Source: Micromonospora sp. KC213 (lineage in GTDB: Bacteria > Actinomycetota > Actinomycetes > Mycobacteriales > Micromonosporaceae). From it: DNA of 38,387 bases. Numbering within the stretch: the stretch's first letter is position 1; the number at the start of each line of letters is the position of its first letter. Both the position numbers and the translations under genes were made by a program. This document shows, one piece after another, positions 7,620 to 15,739 of the stretch. Below the pieces are notes generated by a model. The model was not told where the DNA came from. It ran no database searches and saw only the letters and a list, made by a program, of their open reading frames with translations. The stretch lies in NCBI RefSeq assembly GCF_004348325.1, contig NZ_SMKF01000040.1:1-38387 (forward strand), in the 5' to 3' direction.

Positions 7620-8624
7620 TCAGGCCGGGGTCGCGGGACCGGCCGGGACGTCGGCGGTGGCGGGTCCGGACGCGGCGGCCTGGGCGGCGCGGTCGCGGGC
7701 CTCCTGGCGGTCCAGCTCACGGTCGAGTCGGCGGGCCTCCCGCTCGGACTGCCGGACCCACTGCAGGACCAACACCGCGAGCATGGTCACACTGACGAAC
7801 TCGCCACCGGCCCAGAGCACCCCACCGGCCACCACCTGGTCGCTCCACGGGTCGGACCAGGACAGCCGCAGCGAGGGGTACCAGTCGCCGCCGAAGAGGG
7901 TGGTGCTCTGCATGACGGTCAGCCCGAGCACGGTGTGGAACGGCACCGAGAGCACCATCAACAGCGCCCGGGCCGGGTACGGCCAGCGCCCGGGCAGCGG
8001 ATCGAGGCCGAGCAGCGGCCAGAAGAACACGCAGCCGGTGGCGATGAAGTGCGCGTGCACCAGCTCGTGTGCCCAGGCGTGCTCCAGCGTGTAGCGGTAG
8101 AGGTCGGTGAAGTACAGCGCGAACGGGTTCACCACGAAGATGGCGAACGCCACCAGCGGGAAGCTGTAGATCCTGGCGATCCGGCTGTGCACGATCGCCA
8201 GCAGCCGCTTGCGTGGGCGGACCGGCAGCGTACGCAGGGCGAGGGTGATCGGCGCGCCCAGCGCCAGGAAGATCGGCGAGACCATGGAGAGCACCATGTG
8301 CTGGACCATGTGCACCGACAGCAGCGTGGTGTCGTACGCGCCCAGCCCGCTGAGCGTGACCGCCGCGATGCCGCCGAGTCCCGGGCCGAGGAAGCAGACC
8401 GTCCGGACCGCCGGCCAGCGGTCTCCGCGCAGCCGCAGCCGGTGGACGCCGTAGAGGTAGAGACCGGCGGCCAGCAGCAGGCCGAGGGTGAGCCAGCTGT
8501 CGAGCCGGATCTCGGTGAAGACCCGGGCGACGGTGAACGGCGGGAGGGTACCGTCGCCCCCGGAGGCCGGCGTGTCGGCGGGGCCCGCCGAGGCGGCGGC
8601 GAAGATCGAATCGACGTGCAGCAC
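7620..8624 (-). CDS. Cytochrome c oxidase assembly protein, CtaG (caa3_CtaG) family
   Basis: About 334-residue polytopic membrane protein with seven or so hydrophobic segments after residue 30. Conserved histidine motifs of the caa3_CtaG family are visible: HMVQHMVLS, the ELVHAHFIATG helix and PFHTVLGLTVM. It is thought to help insert copper into the oxidase. The C-terminal 45 residues form a charged Arg/Glu/Asp-rich cytoplasmic tail ending in an Ala/Pro stretch. GTG 8624 is used; GTG 8660 is also in frame and neither has a clear ribosome site. It is divergent from ctaE, its likely client cluster. Confidence 0.88.
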   Translation of the reverse strand: MLHVDSIFAAASAGPADTPASGGDGTLPPFTVARVFTEIRLDSWLTLGLLLAAGLYLYGVHRLRLRGDRWPAVRTVCFLGPGLGGIAAVTLSGLGAYDTTLLSVHMVQHMVLSMVSPIFLALGAPITLALRTLPVRPRKRLLAIVHSRIARIYSFPLVAFAIFVVNPFALYFTDLYRYTLEHAWAHELVHAHFIATGCVFFWPLLGLDPLPGRWPYPARALLMVLSVPFHTVLGLTVMQSTTLFGGDWYPSLRLSWSDPWSDQVVAGGVLWAGGEFVSVTMLAVLVLQWVRQSEREARRLDRELDRQEARDRAAQAAASGPATADVPAGPATPA

Positions 8625-8720
8625 GCTTTTCAGGCTAGGCCAGGCGAACCGGACCTTCACGATCGGGCCATCCGTGACCTGGGTTTGGCCCCCCGCTGAT
8701 CGCCCGCGCCGGTCAACGGC

Positions 8721-8726
8721 AATAAT
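8721..8726 (+). promoter_or_regulatory. Possible -10 element for a leaderless ctaE mRNA
   Basis: AATAAT is followed by exactly 6 nt (GACCGC) and then the ctaE GTG at 8733. That is the spacing expected when transcription starts at the start codon. No ribosome-binding sequence precedes this GTG. Confidence 0.4.
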
Positions 8727-8732
8727 GACCGC

Positions 8733-9332
8733 GTGACTGCGGCCCCAGCCATTGACAAGAGCCGGATCCACTCCCTGACCCGACCCAACATGGTCAGCGT
8801 CGGGACGATCGTGTGGCTCTCCAGCGAACTCATGTTCTTCGCGGCGCTGTTCGCCATGTACTTCTCGATCCGCGCGGCGGCACCCGAGCAGTGGGCGGAG
8901 CACACCCCGCACCTGAACATCCCGTACGCGACGACGTTCACGGTGATCCTGGTGCTCTCGTCGATCACCTGCCAGCTCGGTGTCTTCGCGGCCGAGAAGG
9001 GTGACGTCCACGCCCTGCGGCGCTGGTTCACGATCACCTTCGTGATGGGCCTGATCTTCGTCCTCGGCCAGGTGAACGAGTACCGCGAGCTGGTGCACGA
9101 GGGCGTGAAGATCAACGCAGACGGGTACGGGTCGATGTTCTACCTGACCACCGGCTTCCACGGCCTGCACGTGACCGGCGGTCTCGTCGCCTTCGTCATC
9201 TTCATGATCCGCACGACCATGGGCCGGTTCACCCCGGCGCAGGCGACCTCGGCGATCGTCGTGTCGTACTACTGGCACTTCGTCGACGTCGTGTGGATCG
9301 GGCTCTACGGCATGATCTACTGGCTTCAGTGA
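8733..9332 (+). CDS. ctaE: Cytochrome c oxidase subunit III
   Basis: 199-residue subunit III with five transmembrane helices, the short five-helix form usual in actinobacteria. Family features: [35 protein letters not shown], the [10 protein letters not shown] motif and the terminal [22 protein letters not shown] start at 8733 after the possible leaderless promoter. It heads the ctaE-qcrC-qcrA-qcrB run (72 bp gap to qcrC), which encodes the cytochrome bcc complex that associates with aa3 oxidase. Confidence 0.96.
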   Translation: MTAAPAIDKSRIHSLTRPNMVSVGTIVWLSSELMFFAALFAMYFSIRAAAPEQWAEHTPHLNIPYATTFTVILVLSSITCQLGVFAAEKGDVHALRRWFTITFVMGLIFVLGQVNEYRELVHEGVKINADGYGSMFYLTTGFHGLHVTGGLVAFVIFMIRTTMGRFTPAQATSAIVVSYYWHFVDVVWIGLYGMIYWLQ

Positions 9333-9404
9333 TCTTGGCGCGTCACGAACCGCGCCGCTGCTCCGTCCCCTGAGACAAGGTCCAACCGGTTAAGGACACA
9401 GGTC

Positions 9405-10238
9405 ATGACTTCTGACAACGACCGCCGACGCGGTCTGCTCGCGCGGCTGCGTGGGCGGCCCGCAGCGCGCAGCAGGGGCCGCCGCCGGCTGGGTGCCGCG
9501 CTCCGGCTGATCGCCGCGCTGACGCTGGCCGGCGGCGCCTACACCGTCTTCGCCCCCGGCGTGCAGGCGCAGGAGAACCCGCCGCTGACCAGCGCCGCGG
9601 CCGAGGGCAAGGCGCTGTTCGACGTGAGCTGCGTGACCTGCCACGGTCGCAACGCCCAGGGTGTCGAGGGTCGTGGCCCGAGCCTGATCGGTGTCGGTGC
9701 CGCTTCGGTGGATTTCCAGGTCAGCACCGGCCGCATGCCGATGGCCCGCCAGGAGGCCCAGGCCATGCGCAAGCCCCCGGTCTTCACCGCCGACCAGGTG
9801 GATCAGCTCGCCCAGTACATCCAGGAACTCGGCGGCGGTCCCGAGGTCCCCGAGGGTGACCTGCGCCGGGGCGCCGACCTGGCCACCGGTGGTGAGCTGT
9901 TCCGGATCAACTGCTCGCAGTGCCACGCCTTCGGTGGTGGCGGCGGCGCGCTCTCCTCCGGCAAGTTCGCTCCGAGCCTGCGCCCGGCCAGCGACCGGCA
10001 GATCTACGCCGCCATGCTGAGCGGCCCGCAGAACATGCCGGTGTTCGGTGACAACCAGATCACTCCGGAGCAGAAGGCGGACATCATCGCCTACATCCAG
10101 GAGACCCTCAAGCACGACCAGGACCAGGGCGGTTTCAACCTGGGCCGGTACGGCCCGTCGACCGAGGGTCTGGCGATCTTCCTGGTCGGCCTTGTCGCGC
10201 TGGTCTTCGCGAGCCTGTGGATTGCAGGCAAGTCGTGA
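9405..10238 (+). CDS. qcrC: Cytochrome bc1 complex diheme cytochrome c subunit
   Basis: 277 residues. An Arg-rich N-terminus and signal-anchor helix (about 30-50) are followed by two c-type cytochrome domains with haem sites CVTCH (76-80) and CSQCH (170-174), and a C-terminal transmembrane helix (about 252-273). The fused diheme subunit passes electrons directly from QcrA to the CuA centre, replacing soluble cytochrome c in actinobacteria. ATG start with AAGGACACAGG upstream. A small hairpin lies between it and qcrA. Confidence 0.96.
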   Translation: MTSDNDRRRGLLARLRGRPAARSRGRRRLGAALRLIAALTLAGGAYTVFAPGVQAQENPPLTSAAAEGKALFDVSCVTCHGRNAQGVEGRGPSLIGVGAASVDFQVSTGRMPMARQEAQAMRKPPVFTADQVDQLAQYIQELGGGPEVPEGDLRRGADLATGGELFRINCSQCHAFGGGGGALSSGKFAPSLRPASDRQIYAAMLSGPQNMPVFGDNQITPEQKADIIAYIQETLKHDQDQGGFNLGRYGPSTEGLAIFLVGLVALVFASLWIAGKS

Positions 10239-10264
10239 CCGAGCGGATCATTCGTTTCACTGCT

Positions 10265-10287
10265 GTGGTGCCGGGCTGTGGCACCAC
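10265..10287 (+). promoter_or_regulatory. Intercistronic hairpin between qcrC and qcrA
   Basis: GTGGTGCC (10265-10272) pairs with GGCACCAC (10280-10287) around a 7-nt loop in the 67-bp gap, 18 bp before the qcrA start and just ahead of its GAGGTGA ribosome site. It could stabilise a processed mRNA end or set subunit ratio; that is inference. Confidence 0.4.
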
Positions 10288-10305
10288 CCGTAGCGAGGTG
10301 ACGGC

Positions 10306-11391
10306 ATGAGCACCCACACCGAGCACCAGGCCCCGCAGGGCCGGCAGCCGCTCGACGTGCTGGACCCCCGGGTGTCCCGCTTCGACATCGTCCAGGAGGG
10401 CGCGCGCCGGGACGACATCGAGATCGTCCACTACGAGCCGCAGGTCGTCCCGGGCAGCAAGGCCGAACGCCGGATGACCCGTACGGTCGCGTCGTTCTTC
10501 CTGCTCACCGGCCTGGCCGCGACCGCCTTCCTGATCATCTACATCTGGTGGCCGTGGCAGTGGCACCCCGGCCGGGGCGGCGACAAGTACTACACCCCGC
10601 TGCTCGGTCTGACCCTGGGCGTCGCCCTGCTCGGCATCGGCTTCGGCATCCTCACCTGGGGCAAGAAGCTGCTGCCGAAGGAGGTCTCGATCCAGGGCCG
10701 GCACGACGGGCCCGGCACGGCCGAGGACCGGAAGATCACCGGCGAGACCATGCTGTACCTGGCCGAGGAGATGGGCGTGCGGCGGCGGCCGTTGCTCGGC
10801 GTCTCCCTGGTCGCCGGCCTGCTGCCGGTGGGCGCGGTCGCCGCGGCCCCGCTGGTCGGTGGCCTGATCAAGCAGCCGCACGAGAACAACCAGATGTTCA
10901 CCACCGGCTTCGCGCCGGCCGACGGCCACAAGGTCCGGCTGGTCCGCGAGGACGGCCGGCCGATCCGCCCGGCCGACATCAGCGCCGGTGGCCAGCTCAC
11001 CGTCTTCCCCGGCATCTCGCACGGCGTGAGCAACCGGCACGCCGACTCGCCGACGCTGCTGATCCACCTGCGTGAGTCCGACGCGGTCGCCTCCCGTGAG
11101 GCCAACGCCCGGGTGGGCCACGAGGACTACATGTGGGGCAACTACGCCGCGTTCTCGAAGATCTGCACCCACGCCGGCTGCCCCGCGAGCCTGTACGAGC
11201 AGCAGACCAACCGCCTGCTCTGCCCGTGCCACCAGTCGCAGTTCCTGATCACCGACAACGCCCGGCCCGTCTTCGGTCCGGCCAGCCGTCGGCTGCCGCA
11301 GCTGCCGATCGAGGTGGACGAAGAGGGCTTCTTCGTGGCGAAGTCCGACTACACCGAAACCGTCGGCCCCGACTTCTGGGAGCGGCCATGA
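10306..11391 (+). CDS. qcrA: Ubiquinol/menaquinol-cytochrome c reductase Rieske Fe-S subunit
   Basis: 361 residues. Three predicted transmembrane helices (about 62-82, 97-118, 165-187) rather than the single anchor of mitochondrial forms, then the Rieske domain: CTHAGC (Cys287, His289, Cys292) and CPCH (Cys306, Cys308, His309). Cys287, His289, Cys306 and His309 bind the 2Fe-2S cluster, and Cys292/Cys308 form the disulfide. The three-helix form is usual for actinobacterial QcrA. ATG with GAGGTGA upstream; the stop overlaps qcrB (ATGA, 11388-11391). Confidence 0.96.
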   Translation: MSTHTEHQAPQGRQPLDVLDPRVSRFDIVQEGARRDDIEIVHYEPQVVPGSKAERRMTRTVASFFLLTGLAATAFLIIYIWWPWQWHPGRGGDKYYTPLLGLTLGVALLGIGFGILTWGKKLLPKEVSIQGRHDGPGTAEDRKITGETMLYLAEEMGVRRRPLLGVSLVAGLLPVGAVAAAPLVGGLIKQPHENNQMFTTGFAPADGHKVRLVREDGRPIRPADISAGGQLTVFPGISHGVSNRHADSPTLLIHLRESDAVASREANARVGHEDYMWGNYAAFSKICTHAGCPASLYEQQTNRLLCPCHQSQFLITDNARPVFGPASRRLPQLPIEVDEEGFFVAKSDYTETVGPDFWERP

Positions 11392-13007
11392 AGCGCCGAA
11401 AGTTTGACGTAGCAGCGGTGCCGGCCAAGACCGCCGGTGCGGTGGACGACCGCTTCCAGGTGGCCACCCCGCTGCGCAAGCTGCTCAACAAGGTCTTCCC
11501 CGACCACTGGTCCTTCCTGCTCGGCGAGATCGCGCTCTTCTCGTTCGTCGTGCTGCTGCTGACCGGTGTCTTCCTGACCTTCTTCTTCGAGCCGGCGATG
11601 ACCGAGGTGGTCTACAACGGCAGCTACGCCCCGCTGCGGGGTACGCCGATGTCCGCCGCGTACGCCTCCAGCCTGGACATCTCCTTCGACGTCCGCGGTG
11701 GTCTGATCATGCGTCAGATGCACCACTGGTCGGCGCTGCTGTTCATGGCCTCGATCGTGGTGCACATGCTCCGGGTCTTCTTCACCGGCGCGTTCCGCAA
11801 GCCGCGGGAGACGAACTGGATCATCGGTTCGCTGCTGTTCTGGGTCGGGTTCCTGGCCGGCTTCACCGGCTACTCGCTGCCGGACGACGGCCTGTCCGGC
11901 ACCGGACTGCGGATCGCCTCGGCGATCATGCTGTCGATCCCGGTGATCGGCTCCTGGCTGACCTCGTCCATCTTCGGCGGGGAGTTCCCCGGCACCATCA
12001 TCATCAGCCGGTTCTACATCGCCCACGTGCTGCTCATCCCGGGTCTGCTGCTCGCGCTGATCGGTGTCCACCTGGGCCTGGTGTTCAAGCAGAAGCACAC
12101 CCAGTGGCCCGGCCCCGGCCGGACCAACGAGAACGTCGTCGGCGAGCGGATGTTCCCGCGGTACGCGCTCAAGCAGGGCGGCTTCTTCATGGTCGTCTTC
12201 GGCGTGATCGCGCTGATGGGCGGCCTGTTCCAGATCAACCCGATCTGGTACTTCGGCCCGTACGAGGCGTGGGTGGTCTCGGCCGCCAGCCAGCCCGACT
12301 GGTACGTCATGTTCCTCGACGGCTCGACCCGCCTCATGCCGGCCTGGGAGGTGCACATCCCGATCGGCGACGGGTACGTCATCCCGCCGCTGTTCTGGCC
12401 GACGGTGGTGCTGCCCGGCATCCTGGTGGGGATCTCCCTGGCGTACCCGTTCCTGGAGGCCCGGCACCTCAAGGACCGCAAGCACCACAACCTGTTGCAG
12501 CGTCCCCGGGACGTTCCGGCCCGGACCGCGGCCGGCGCGATGGCCCTGGCCTTCTTCGTGGTGCTGACGCTCTCGGGCGCCAACGACGTGATCGCGGACA
12601 AGTTCCAGATCAGCCTCAACGCGATGACCTGGGCGGGTCGGATCGGTCTGCTGATCGCCCCGCCGGTGGCCTACTACGTCACGTACCGGCTCTGCCTCGG
12701 TCTTCAGCAGCACGACCGGGAGGTGCTGGCCCACGGCGTGGAGACCGGGATCATCCGCCGCCTGCCCGACGGCCGGTTCGTGGAGGTCCACCAGCCACTG
12801 GCTTCCGGTGACGGCCACGCGGAACTGGACTACGTCGGCTGGGTGGTGCCGAAGAAGATGAACCGGCTCGGGGCGCTCGGCCCGGCGATCCGGGGCTTCT
12901 TCTACCCGATCGAGAAGCCGGCCGAAGCGCCGGTGTCGCCGGGTCATCCGCCGGTCGAGCCCCGCACCGAGCGCGAGGAGATTGGCAGCGGCGAGGGCCG
13001 CCGCTGA
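11388..13007 (+). CDS. qcrB: Cytochrome bc complex cytochrome b subunit
   Basis: 539-residue cytochrome b with about nine hydrophobic helices, carrying both b haems and the quinol sites. Haem-ligand regions MRQMHHWSALLFMASIVVHM and the later SRFYIAHVLLIPGLL helix with its conserved histidines are visible, as is the family motif GYSLPDDGLSGTGLRI. The quinol-oxidation motif PIWYFGPYEAW is an actinobacterial variant around the PEWY position. A hydrophilic extension of about 80 residues follows the last helix, typical of the high-GC Gram-positives. ATG overlaps the qcrA stop. This family is the target of QcrB inhibitors in mycobacteria. Confidence 0.96.
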   Translation: MKRRKFDVAAVPAKTAGAVDDRFQVATPLRKLLNKVFPDHWSFLLGEIALFSFVVLLLTGVFLTFFFEPAMTEVVYNGSYAPLRGTPMSAAYASSLDISFDVRGGLIMRQMHHWSALLFMASIVVHMLRVFFTGAFRKPRETNWIIGSLLFWVGFLAGFTGYSLPDDGLSGTGLRIASAIMLSIPVIGSWLTSSIFGGEFPGTIIISRFYIAHVLLIPGLLLALIGVHLGLVFKQKHTQWPGPGRTNENVVGERMFPRYALKQGGFFMVVFGVIALMGGLFQINPIWYFGPYEAWVVSAASQPDWYVMFLDGSTRLMPAWEVHIPIGDGYVIPPLFWPTVVLPGILVGISLAYPFLEARHLKDRKHHNLLQRPRDVPARTAAGAMALAFFVVLTLSGANDVIADKFQISLNAMTWAGRIGLLIAPPVAYYVTYRLCLGLQQHDREVLAHGVETGIIRRLPDGRFVEVHQPLASGDGHAELDYVGWVVPKKMNRLGALGPAIRGFFYPIEKPAEAPVSPGHPPVEPRTEREEIGSGEGRR

Positions 13008-13024
13008 TCGTCCCTCCTGCCACC

Positions 13025-13058
13025 GTGGCGTCCGCCGGAAGCCTCCGGCGGGCGCCAC
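13025..13058 (+). terminator. Terminator after the ctaE-qcrCAB run
   Basis: A 15-bp stem with one G-T wobble (13025-13039 with 13044-13058), 4-nt loop, 17 bp after the qcrB stop. Confidence 0.75.
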
Positions 13059-13108
13059 GTCCGTTTCACCGGACGCCCGGCGACCTGGCCACCTCCGGGT
13101 GACAGCGC

Positions 13109-13134
13109 GGGAATAACCCCCGTCAGGCGGGTAT
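13109..13134 (+). promoter_or_regulatory. Possible alternative-sigma promoter for the DUF4142 gene
   Basis: GGGAAT (13109-13114) and GGGTAT (13129-13134) lie 36 bp before the ATG at 13170. GGGTAT matches the -10 of the SigB/SigF stress-sigma class. The -35 and the 14-bp spacer are only an approximate fit, and an ECF-type reading (GGAAT) is also possible. Confidence 0.3.
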
Positions 13135-13169
13135 CCGTGCGCGGTCCAACGGAAACGGGGAGGGGAAAG

Positions 13170-13847
13170 ATGTCGGGTATCAAACGTCTGGGACTACTGG
13201 CCGCCCTGGTGCTGGTCGGCCTGGCACCGGCGGCGGCGACGCAGGCAGCGGCGCAACCGTCACAGCAGGACACCCAGTACCTGCAGGCGCTGCACCAGGT
13301 GAACCTGTTCGAGATCACGACGGGTGAACTGGCCCAGCAGAAGGGCCAGAACGCCGACGTCAAGCGGCTTGGCGAGATGTTCAAGACCGACCACACCCAG
13401 CTGGACCAGACGGTGCAGAGCACCGCGCAGCAGCTGAACGTGACCCTGCCGAACGAGCCCACCGCCGACCAGCAGCAGGTCATCGACCGGCTGGACGGGC
13501 TCAACGGCGCCGAGTTCGACCGGGCGTGGGTGACCGCCCAGCTGGCCGGGCACGTCCAGGCCATCCAGGCCACCCAGACCGAGATCTCGCAGGGTTCCGA
13601 GCAGTCGGTGATTCAGTTGGCCCAGGAGGCGCTGCCGGTCCTGCAGGCCCACTACGACGAACTGGTGGCCCTGGCCCAGCAGCTGGGCATCCCGGTCCCG
13701 CAGGCCACCGGCACCGCGACCGCGACCCCGGGTGCCACCACGCCGGCTCCGGGCGGCACCGGCACCGAAACGCCCGCTCCGGGTGGTACCACCGAGTCGC
13801 CGGCTCCGGGCGGCACCACCGAGACGCCCGATCCGAACAACAGCTGA
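13170..13847 (+). CDS. Secreted DUF4142-family protein
   Basis: 225 residues. An N-terminal Sec signal peptide (KRLGLLAALVLVGLAPAAATQAAAQ) is followed by a helical ferritin-like DUF4142 domain (about 30-185) containing the recognisable FKTDHTQLDQ segment, and a low-complexity tail of three PAPGGT repeats (about 192-219). DUF4142 proteins are extracytoplasmic, often stress-associated, with no established reaction. ATG 13170 is preferred to GTG 13137 because GGGGAGGGGAAAG directly precedes it. It is a single-gene unit between two hairpins. Confidence 0.85.
   Translation: MSGIKRLGLLAALVLVGLAPAAATQAAAQPSQQDTQYLQALHQVNLFEITTGELAQQKGQNADVKRLGEMFKTDHTQLDQTVQSTAQQLNVTLPNEPTADQQQVIDRLDGLNGAEFDRAWVTAQLAGHVQAIQATQTEISQGSEQSVIQLAQEALPVLQAHYDELVALAQQLGIPVPQATGTATATPGATTPAPGGTGTETPAPGGTTESPAPGGTTETPDPNNS
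13743..13826 (+). repeat. In-frame tandem repeat encoding PAPGGT(T)E(S/T)
   Basis: Three consecutive units of 30, 27 and 27 nt encode PAPGGTGTET, PAPGGTTES and PAPGGTTET at the end of the DUF4142 gene. The copies are nearly identical in DNA, so copy number may vary between strains. A proline-rich cell-wall spacer is the likely role. Confidence 0.8.
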
Positions 13848-13860
13848 CGTCCGGGTACGT

Positions 13861-13898
13861 CGCAGGCCGGCCCGCCCTCCGGGGCGAGCCGGCCTGCG
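13861..13898. terminator. Bidirectional terminator between convergent genes
   Basis: An 11-bp outer stem (13861-13871 with 13888-13898) plus an inner CGCCC/GGGCG pairing, placed between the DUF4142 gene and the convergent AsnC-type gene. Confidence 0.75.
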
Positions 13899-13914
13899 CG
13901 CGGAATCCGGCAGA

Positions 13915-14202
13915 TCAGTCGGCGTTCGCGAGGCCGATTGCGAACGCCTCCTCGAGGTCGTGCTGGGAGTACGCGCGGAACGCGATGTGCGACTCTGTGT
14001 TGATCACCCCGGGGACCTTGGAGATGCGGCCGGCGATGACCTCGGCGATCTGGTCGAACTCCCGGACCCGGACGATGGCGATCAGGTCGACGTGCCCGGC
14101 CACCGAGTAGACCTCGCTCACGCCCGGCAGGGCGGCCAGGGCCTCGGCCACCTCGGGGATGGAGTCGGTGGCGCAGTCGATCAGGACGATCGAGGTGATC
14201 AC
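13915..14202 (-). CDS. Stand-alone Lrp/AsnC ligand-binding (RAM) domain protein
   Basis: 95 residues covering only the alpha/beta RAM domain of Lrp/AsnC regulators (ITSIVLIDC..., GVSEVYSVAGHVDLIAIVRV, GVINTESHIAF). The N-terminal helix-turn-helix is missing, so it cannot bind DNA by itself. Such proteins oligomerise and bind amino acids; they may modulate a full-length Lrp or an enzyme. Normal length for the stand-alone class. ATG start at 14202. The next upstream gene on this strand starts 923 bp away at 15125 and ends at 14247, a 44-bp gap, so cotranscription with the NUDIX/nucleotidyltransferase pair is possible. Confidence 0.9.
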   Translation of the reverse strand: MITSIVLIDCATDSIPEVAEALAALPGVSEVYSVAGHVDLIAIVRVREFDQIAEVIAGRISKVPGVINTESHIAFRAYSQHDLEEAFAIGLANAD

Positions 14203-14246
14203 TGGACGATTCTCCGTTCGTCGACGTCGTGGCCCATGCTAGATGT

Positions 14247-15125
14247 TCACCCGGCGGCGCGGACCGGGACGGTCAGCCCGTCGCCGGCCCGGATCACGTC
14301 GCGCAACCGCTCACCCGCGTCGACGGTCGCGCCCGGCCAGACCACCGTCCGCTCCACGTCCCCCCGGACGACCGCCCCCGCTCCGACCACCGCCCGGCGT
14401 ACCCGGCCGGTCACCGTCGCCTCCGGATCGACCAACGCGCCCTCGCCGGCGACGTGCAGGTTCGCCGCCAGGTAGTCGCGCGGGGTGCCGGTGTCGTAGA
14501 AGGTTCCCGGGTACGTCACCACCTCCAACGCGCCGGCCGCCTCCGCCGGCCGCCAGACCGCCCGGACAAGGTCGCCGGCGGTCGCCGGCAGCGCCCGGAC
14601 CAGCCGCCAGGGCAGCAGGGAGAACCCGGTGAAGACGTGGCCACCGAAGGTGCCGGGGGCGGCCGGGTCGGCGGCCGGTTGGCCCAGCAGCCGTACGACG
14701 TGCCCGTCCCAGCCGTCCAGCAGCGCGGCCACGTCCCGGCCCGGGGTGGCGTGCGGGTCGGACAGGTAGGCGTCGGCGTTGCCGACCAGCACACCGCGTC
14801 CGTCGATCCAGTCCCGCAGGTTGCCCAGACCGCCCGCGGTGCCCAGCGGAGCCCCCGGCTCCACGGACAGGTGAGCCCGGTCGCCGACGTGGGTGACCAC
14901 CTGCTCGGCGAGGTGACAGGCGTTCACCGCGACCCGCTCCGGGCCGGTCATGCCCAGCCCGGCGAGCCGGGCCAACGCCCGGTCCAGCAGCGGCACGTTG
15001 CCGACCGGGCAGAGCGCCTTCGGCACCCGCGCGGTCAGCGGTCGCAGCCGAGTGCCCTCGCCGGCGGCGAGCACCACCGCGCAGACCCCCGGATACGCCT
15101 CCGCGGGGCGGGCGGGGCCGGTCAC
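14247..15125 (-). CDS. NDP-sugar nucleotidyltransferase (mannose-1-phosphate guanylyltransferase-like)
   Basis: 292-residue sugar-1-phosphate nucleotidyltransferase. N-terminal signature AVVLAAGEGTRLRPLT with the PKAL lysine, a substrate loop GTAGGL, and a metal Asp in LVGNADAYL. The C-terminus has a few hexapeptide-like turns (VDPEATVTGRV, VVGAGAVV, TVVWPGATV), a short left-handed beta-helix. It probably makes an NDP-sugar, either GDP-mannose or a dTDP/UDP-hexose; which one is not decidable. GTG 15125 overlaps the NUDIX stop (GTGA), so they are coupled. Confidence 0.85.
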   Translation of the reverse strand: MTGPARPAEAYPGVCAVVLAAGEGTRLRPLTARVPKALCPVGNVPLLDRALARLAGLGMTGPERVAVNACHLAEQVVTHVGDRAHLSVEPGAPLGTAGGLGNLRDWIDGRGVLVGNADAYLSDPHATPGRDVAALLDGWDGHVVRLLGQPAADPAAPGTFGGHVFTGFSLLPWRLVRALPATAGDLVRAVWRPAEAAGALEVVTYPGTFYDTGTPRDYLAANLHVAGEGALVDPEATVTGRVRRAVVGAGAVVRGDVERTVVWPGATVDAGERLRDVIRAGDGLTVPVRAAG

Positions 15126-15661
15126 GCCGGAGGCCGGCCGGCGGGCGGGACCTGCCCTGCCAGCGGACCGATGCCGTAGTGGCCGAGGAGGAAGGCGGTG
15201 GCCCGGCTGAGCCGGGGCAGGTCGTCCAGCGGGTGCCAGGCGGCCTCGAAGACCTCCGCGCCGTCCACCGTCAGCTCCGTGGTCGACGCCGGCACCTCCG
15301 CCTCGAAGACCATGTCCACCCACCCCTTGGCGTGGACCAGCGCGTTCGGTACGGCAGGACGGAGCCGGTCGGGAGGCAGCCGGATGCCGGACTCCTCGTA
15401 CAGCTCGCGGGCCGCGCCGACGACCGGGGACTCGGCCCGCTGGAGCAGGCCGGCGGGGAGCGTCCAGCTGTAGCCGGGCGGTTGGCGCAGCAGCAGGAGG
15501 CGGCCGGGGCCCTCGGCCTCGCTGTCCCGAACCAGGGTGACCGCACCGACGACGTACTTCGGCACGGCCAGCCGGACCAGCCGACGCCGCATCGTCACCG
15601 GCAGCCGGTAGAAGACCTTGTAGGCGACGGCCCGTCCGGTGGCGCGCGAGCGGGGGATCAT
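15122..15661 (-). CDS. NUDIX hydrolase
   Basis: 179 residues with a complete Nudix box: GLLQRAE, seven residues, then RELYEESGI, matching Gx5Ex7REUxEExGU with all metal-binding glutamates. It hydrolyses a nucleoside diphosphate linked to another moiety. A basic N-terminal 35 residues (YRLPVTMRRRLVRLAV) precede the domain. Coupling to a sugar nucleotidyltransferase suggests an NDP-sugar or sanitising role (inference). ATG at 15661. Confidence 0.9.
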   Translation of the reverse strand: MIPRSRATGRAVAYKVFYRLPVTMRRRLVRLAVPKYVVGAVTLVRDSEAEGPGRLLLLRQPPGYSWTLPAGLLQRAESPVVGAARELYEESGIRLPPDRLRPAVPNALVHAKGWVDMVFEAEVPASTTELTVDGAEVFEAAWHPLDDLPRLSRATAFLLGHYGIGPLAGQVPPAGRPPA

Positions 15662-15739
15662 GGGTCCAGGCTAGGCCGTCGGGCCCACCCCGTCATGCCA
15701 GCCCCCACCCTGGCCCGTCGACCGTGGCCGGGCGGGTGC

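Noticed and set aside
11349..13058. A 569-codon minus-strand frame across qcrB
   Set aside because: Antisense to the unmistakable cytochrome b gene; histidine/arginine-rich shadow.
13743..13826. Regular repeats that could suggest a CRISPR array
   Set aside because: The repeats are contiguous, without unique spacers, and encode PAPGGT in frame within a secreted protein.
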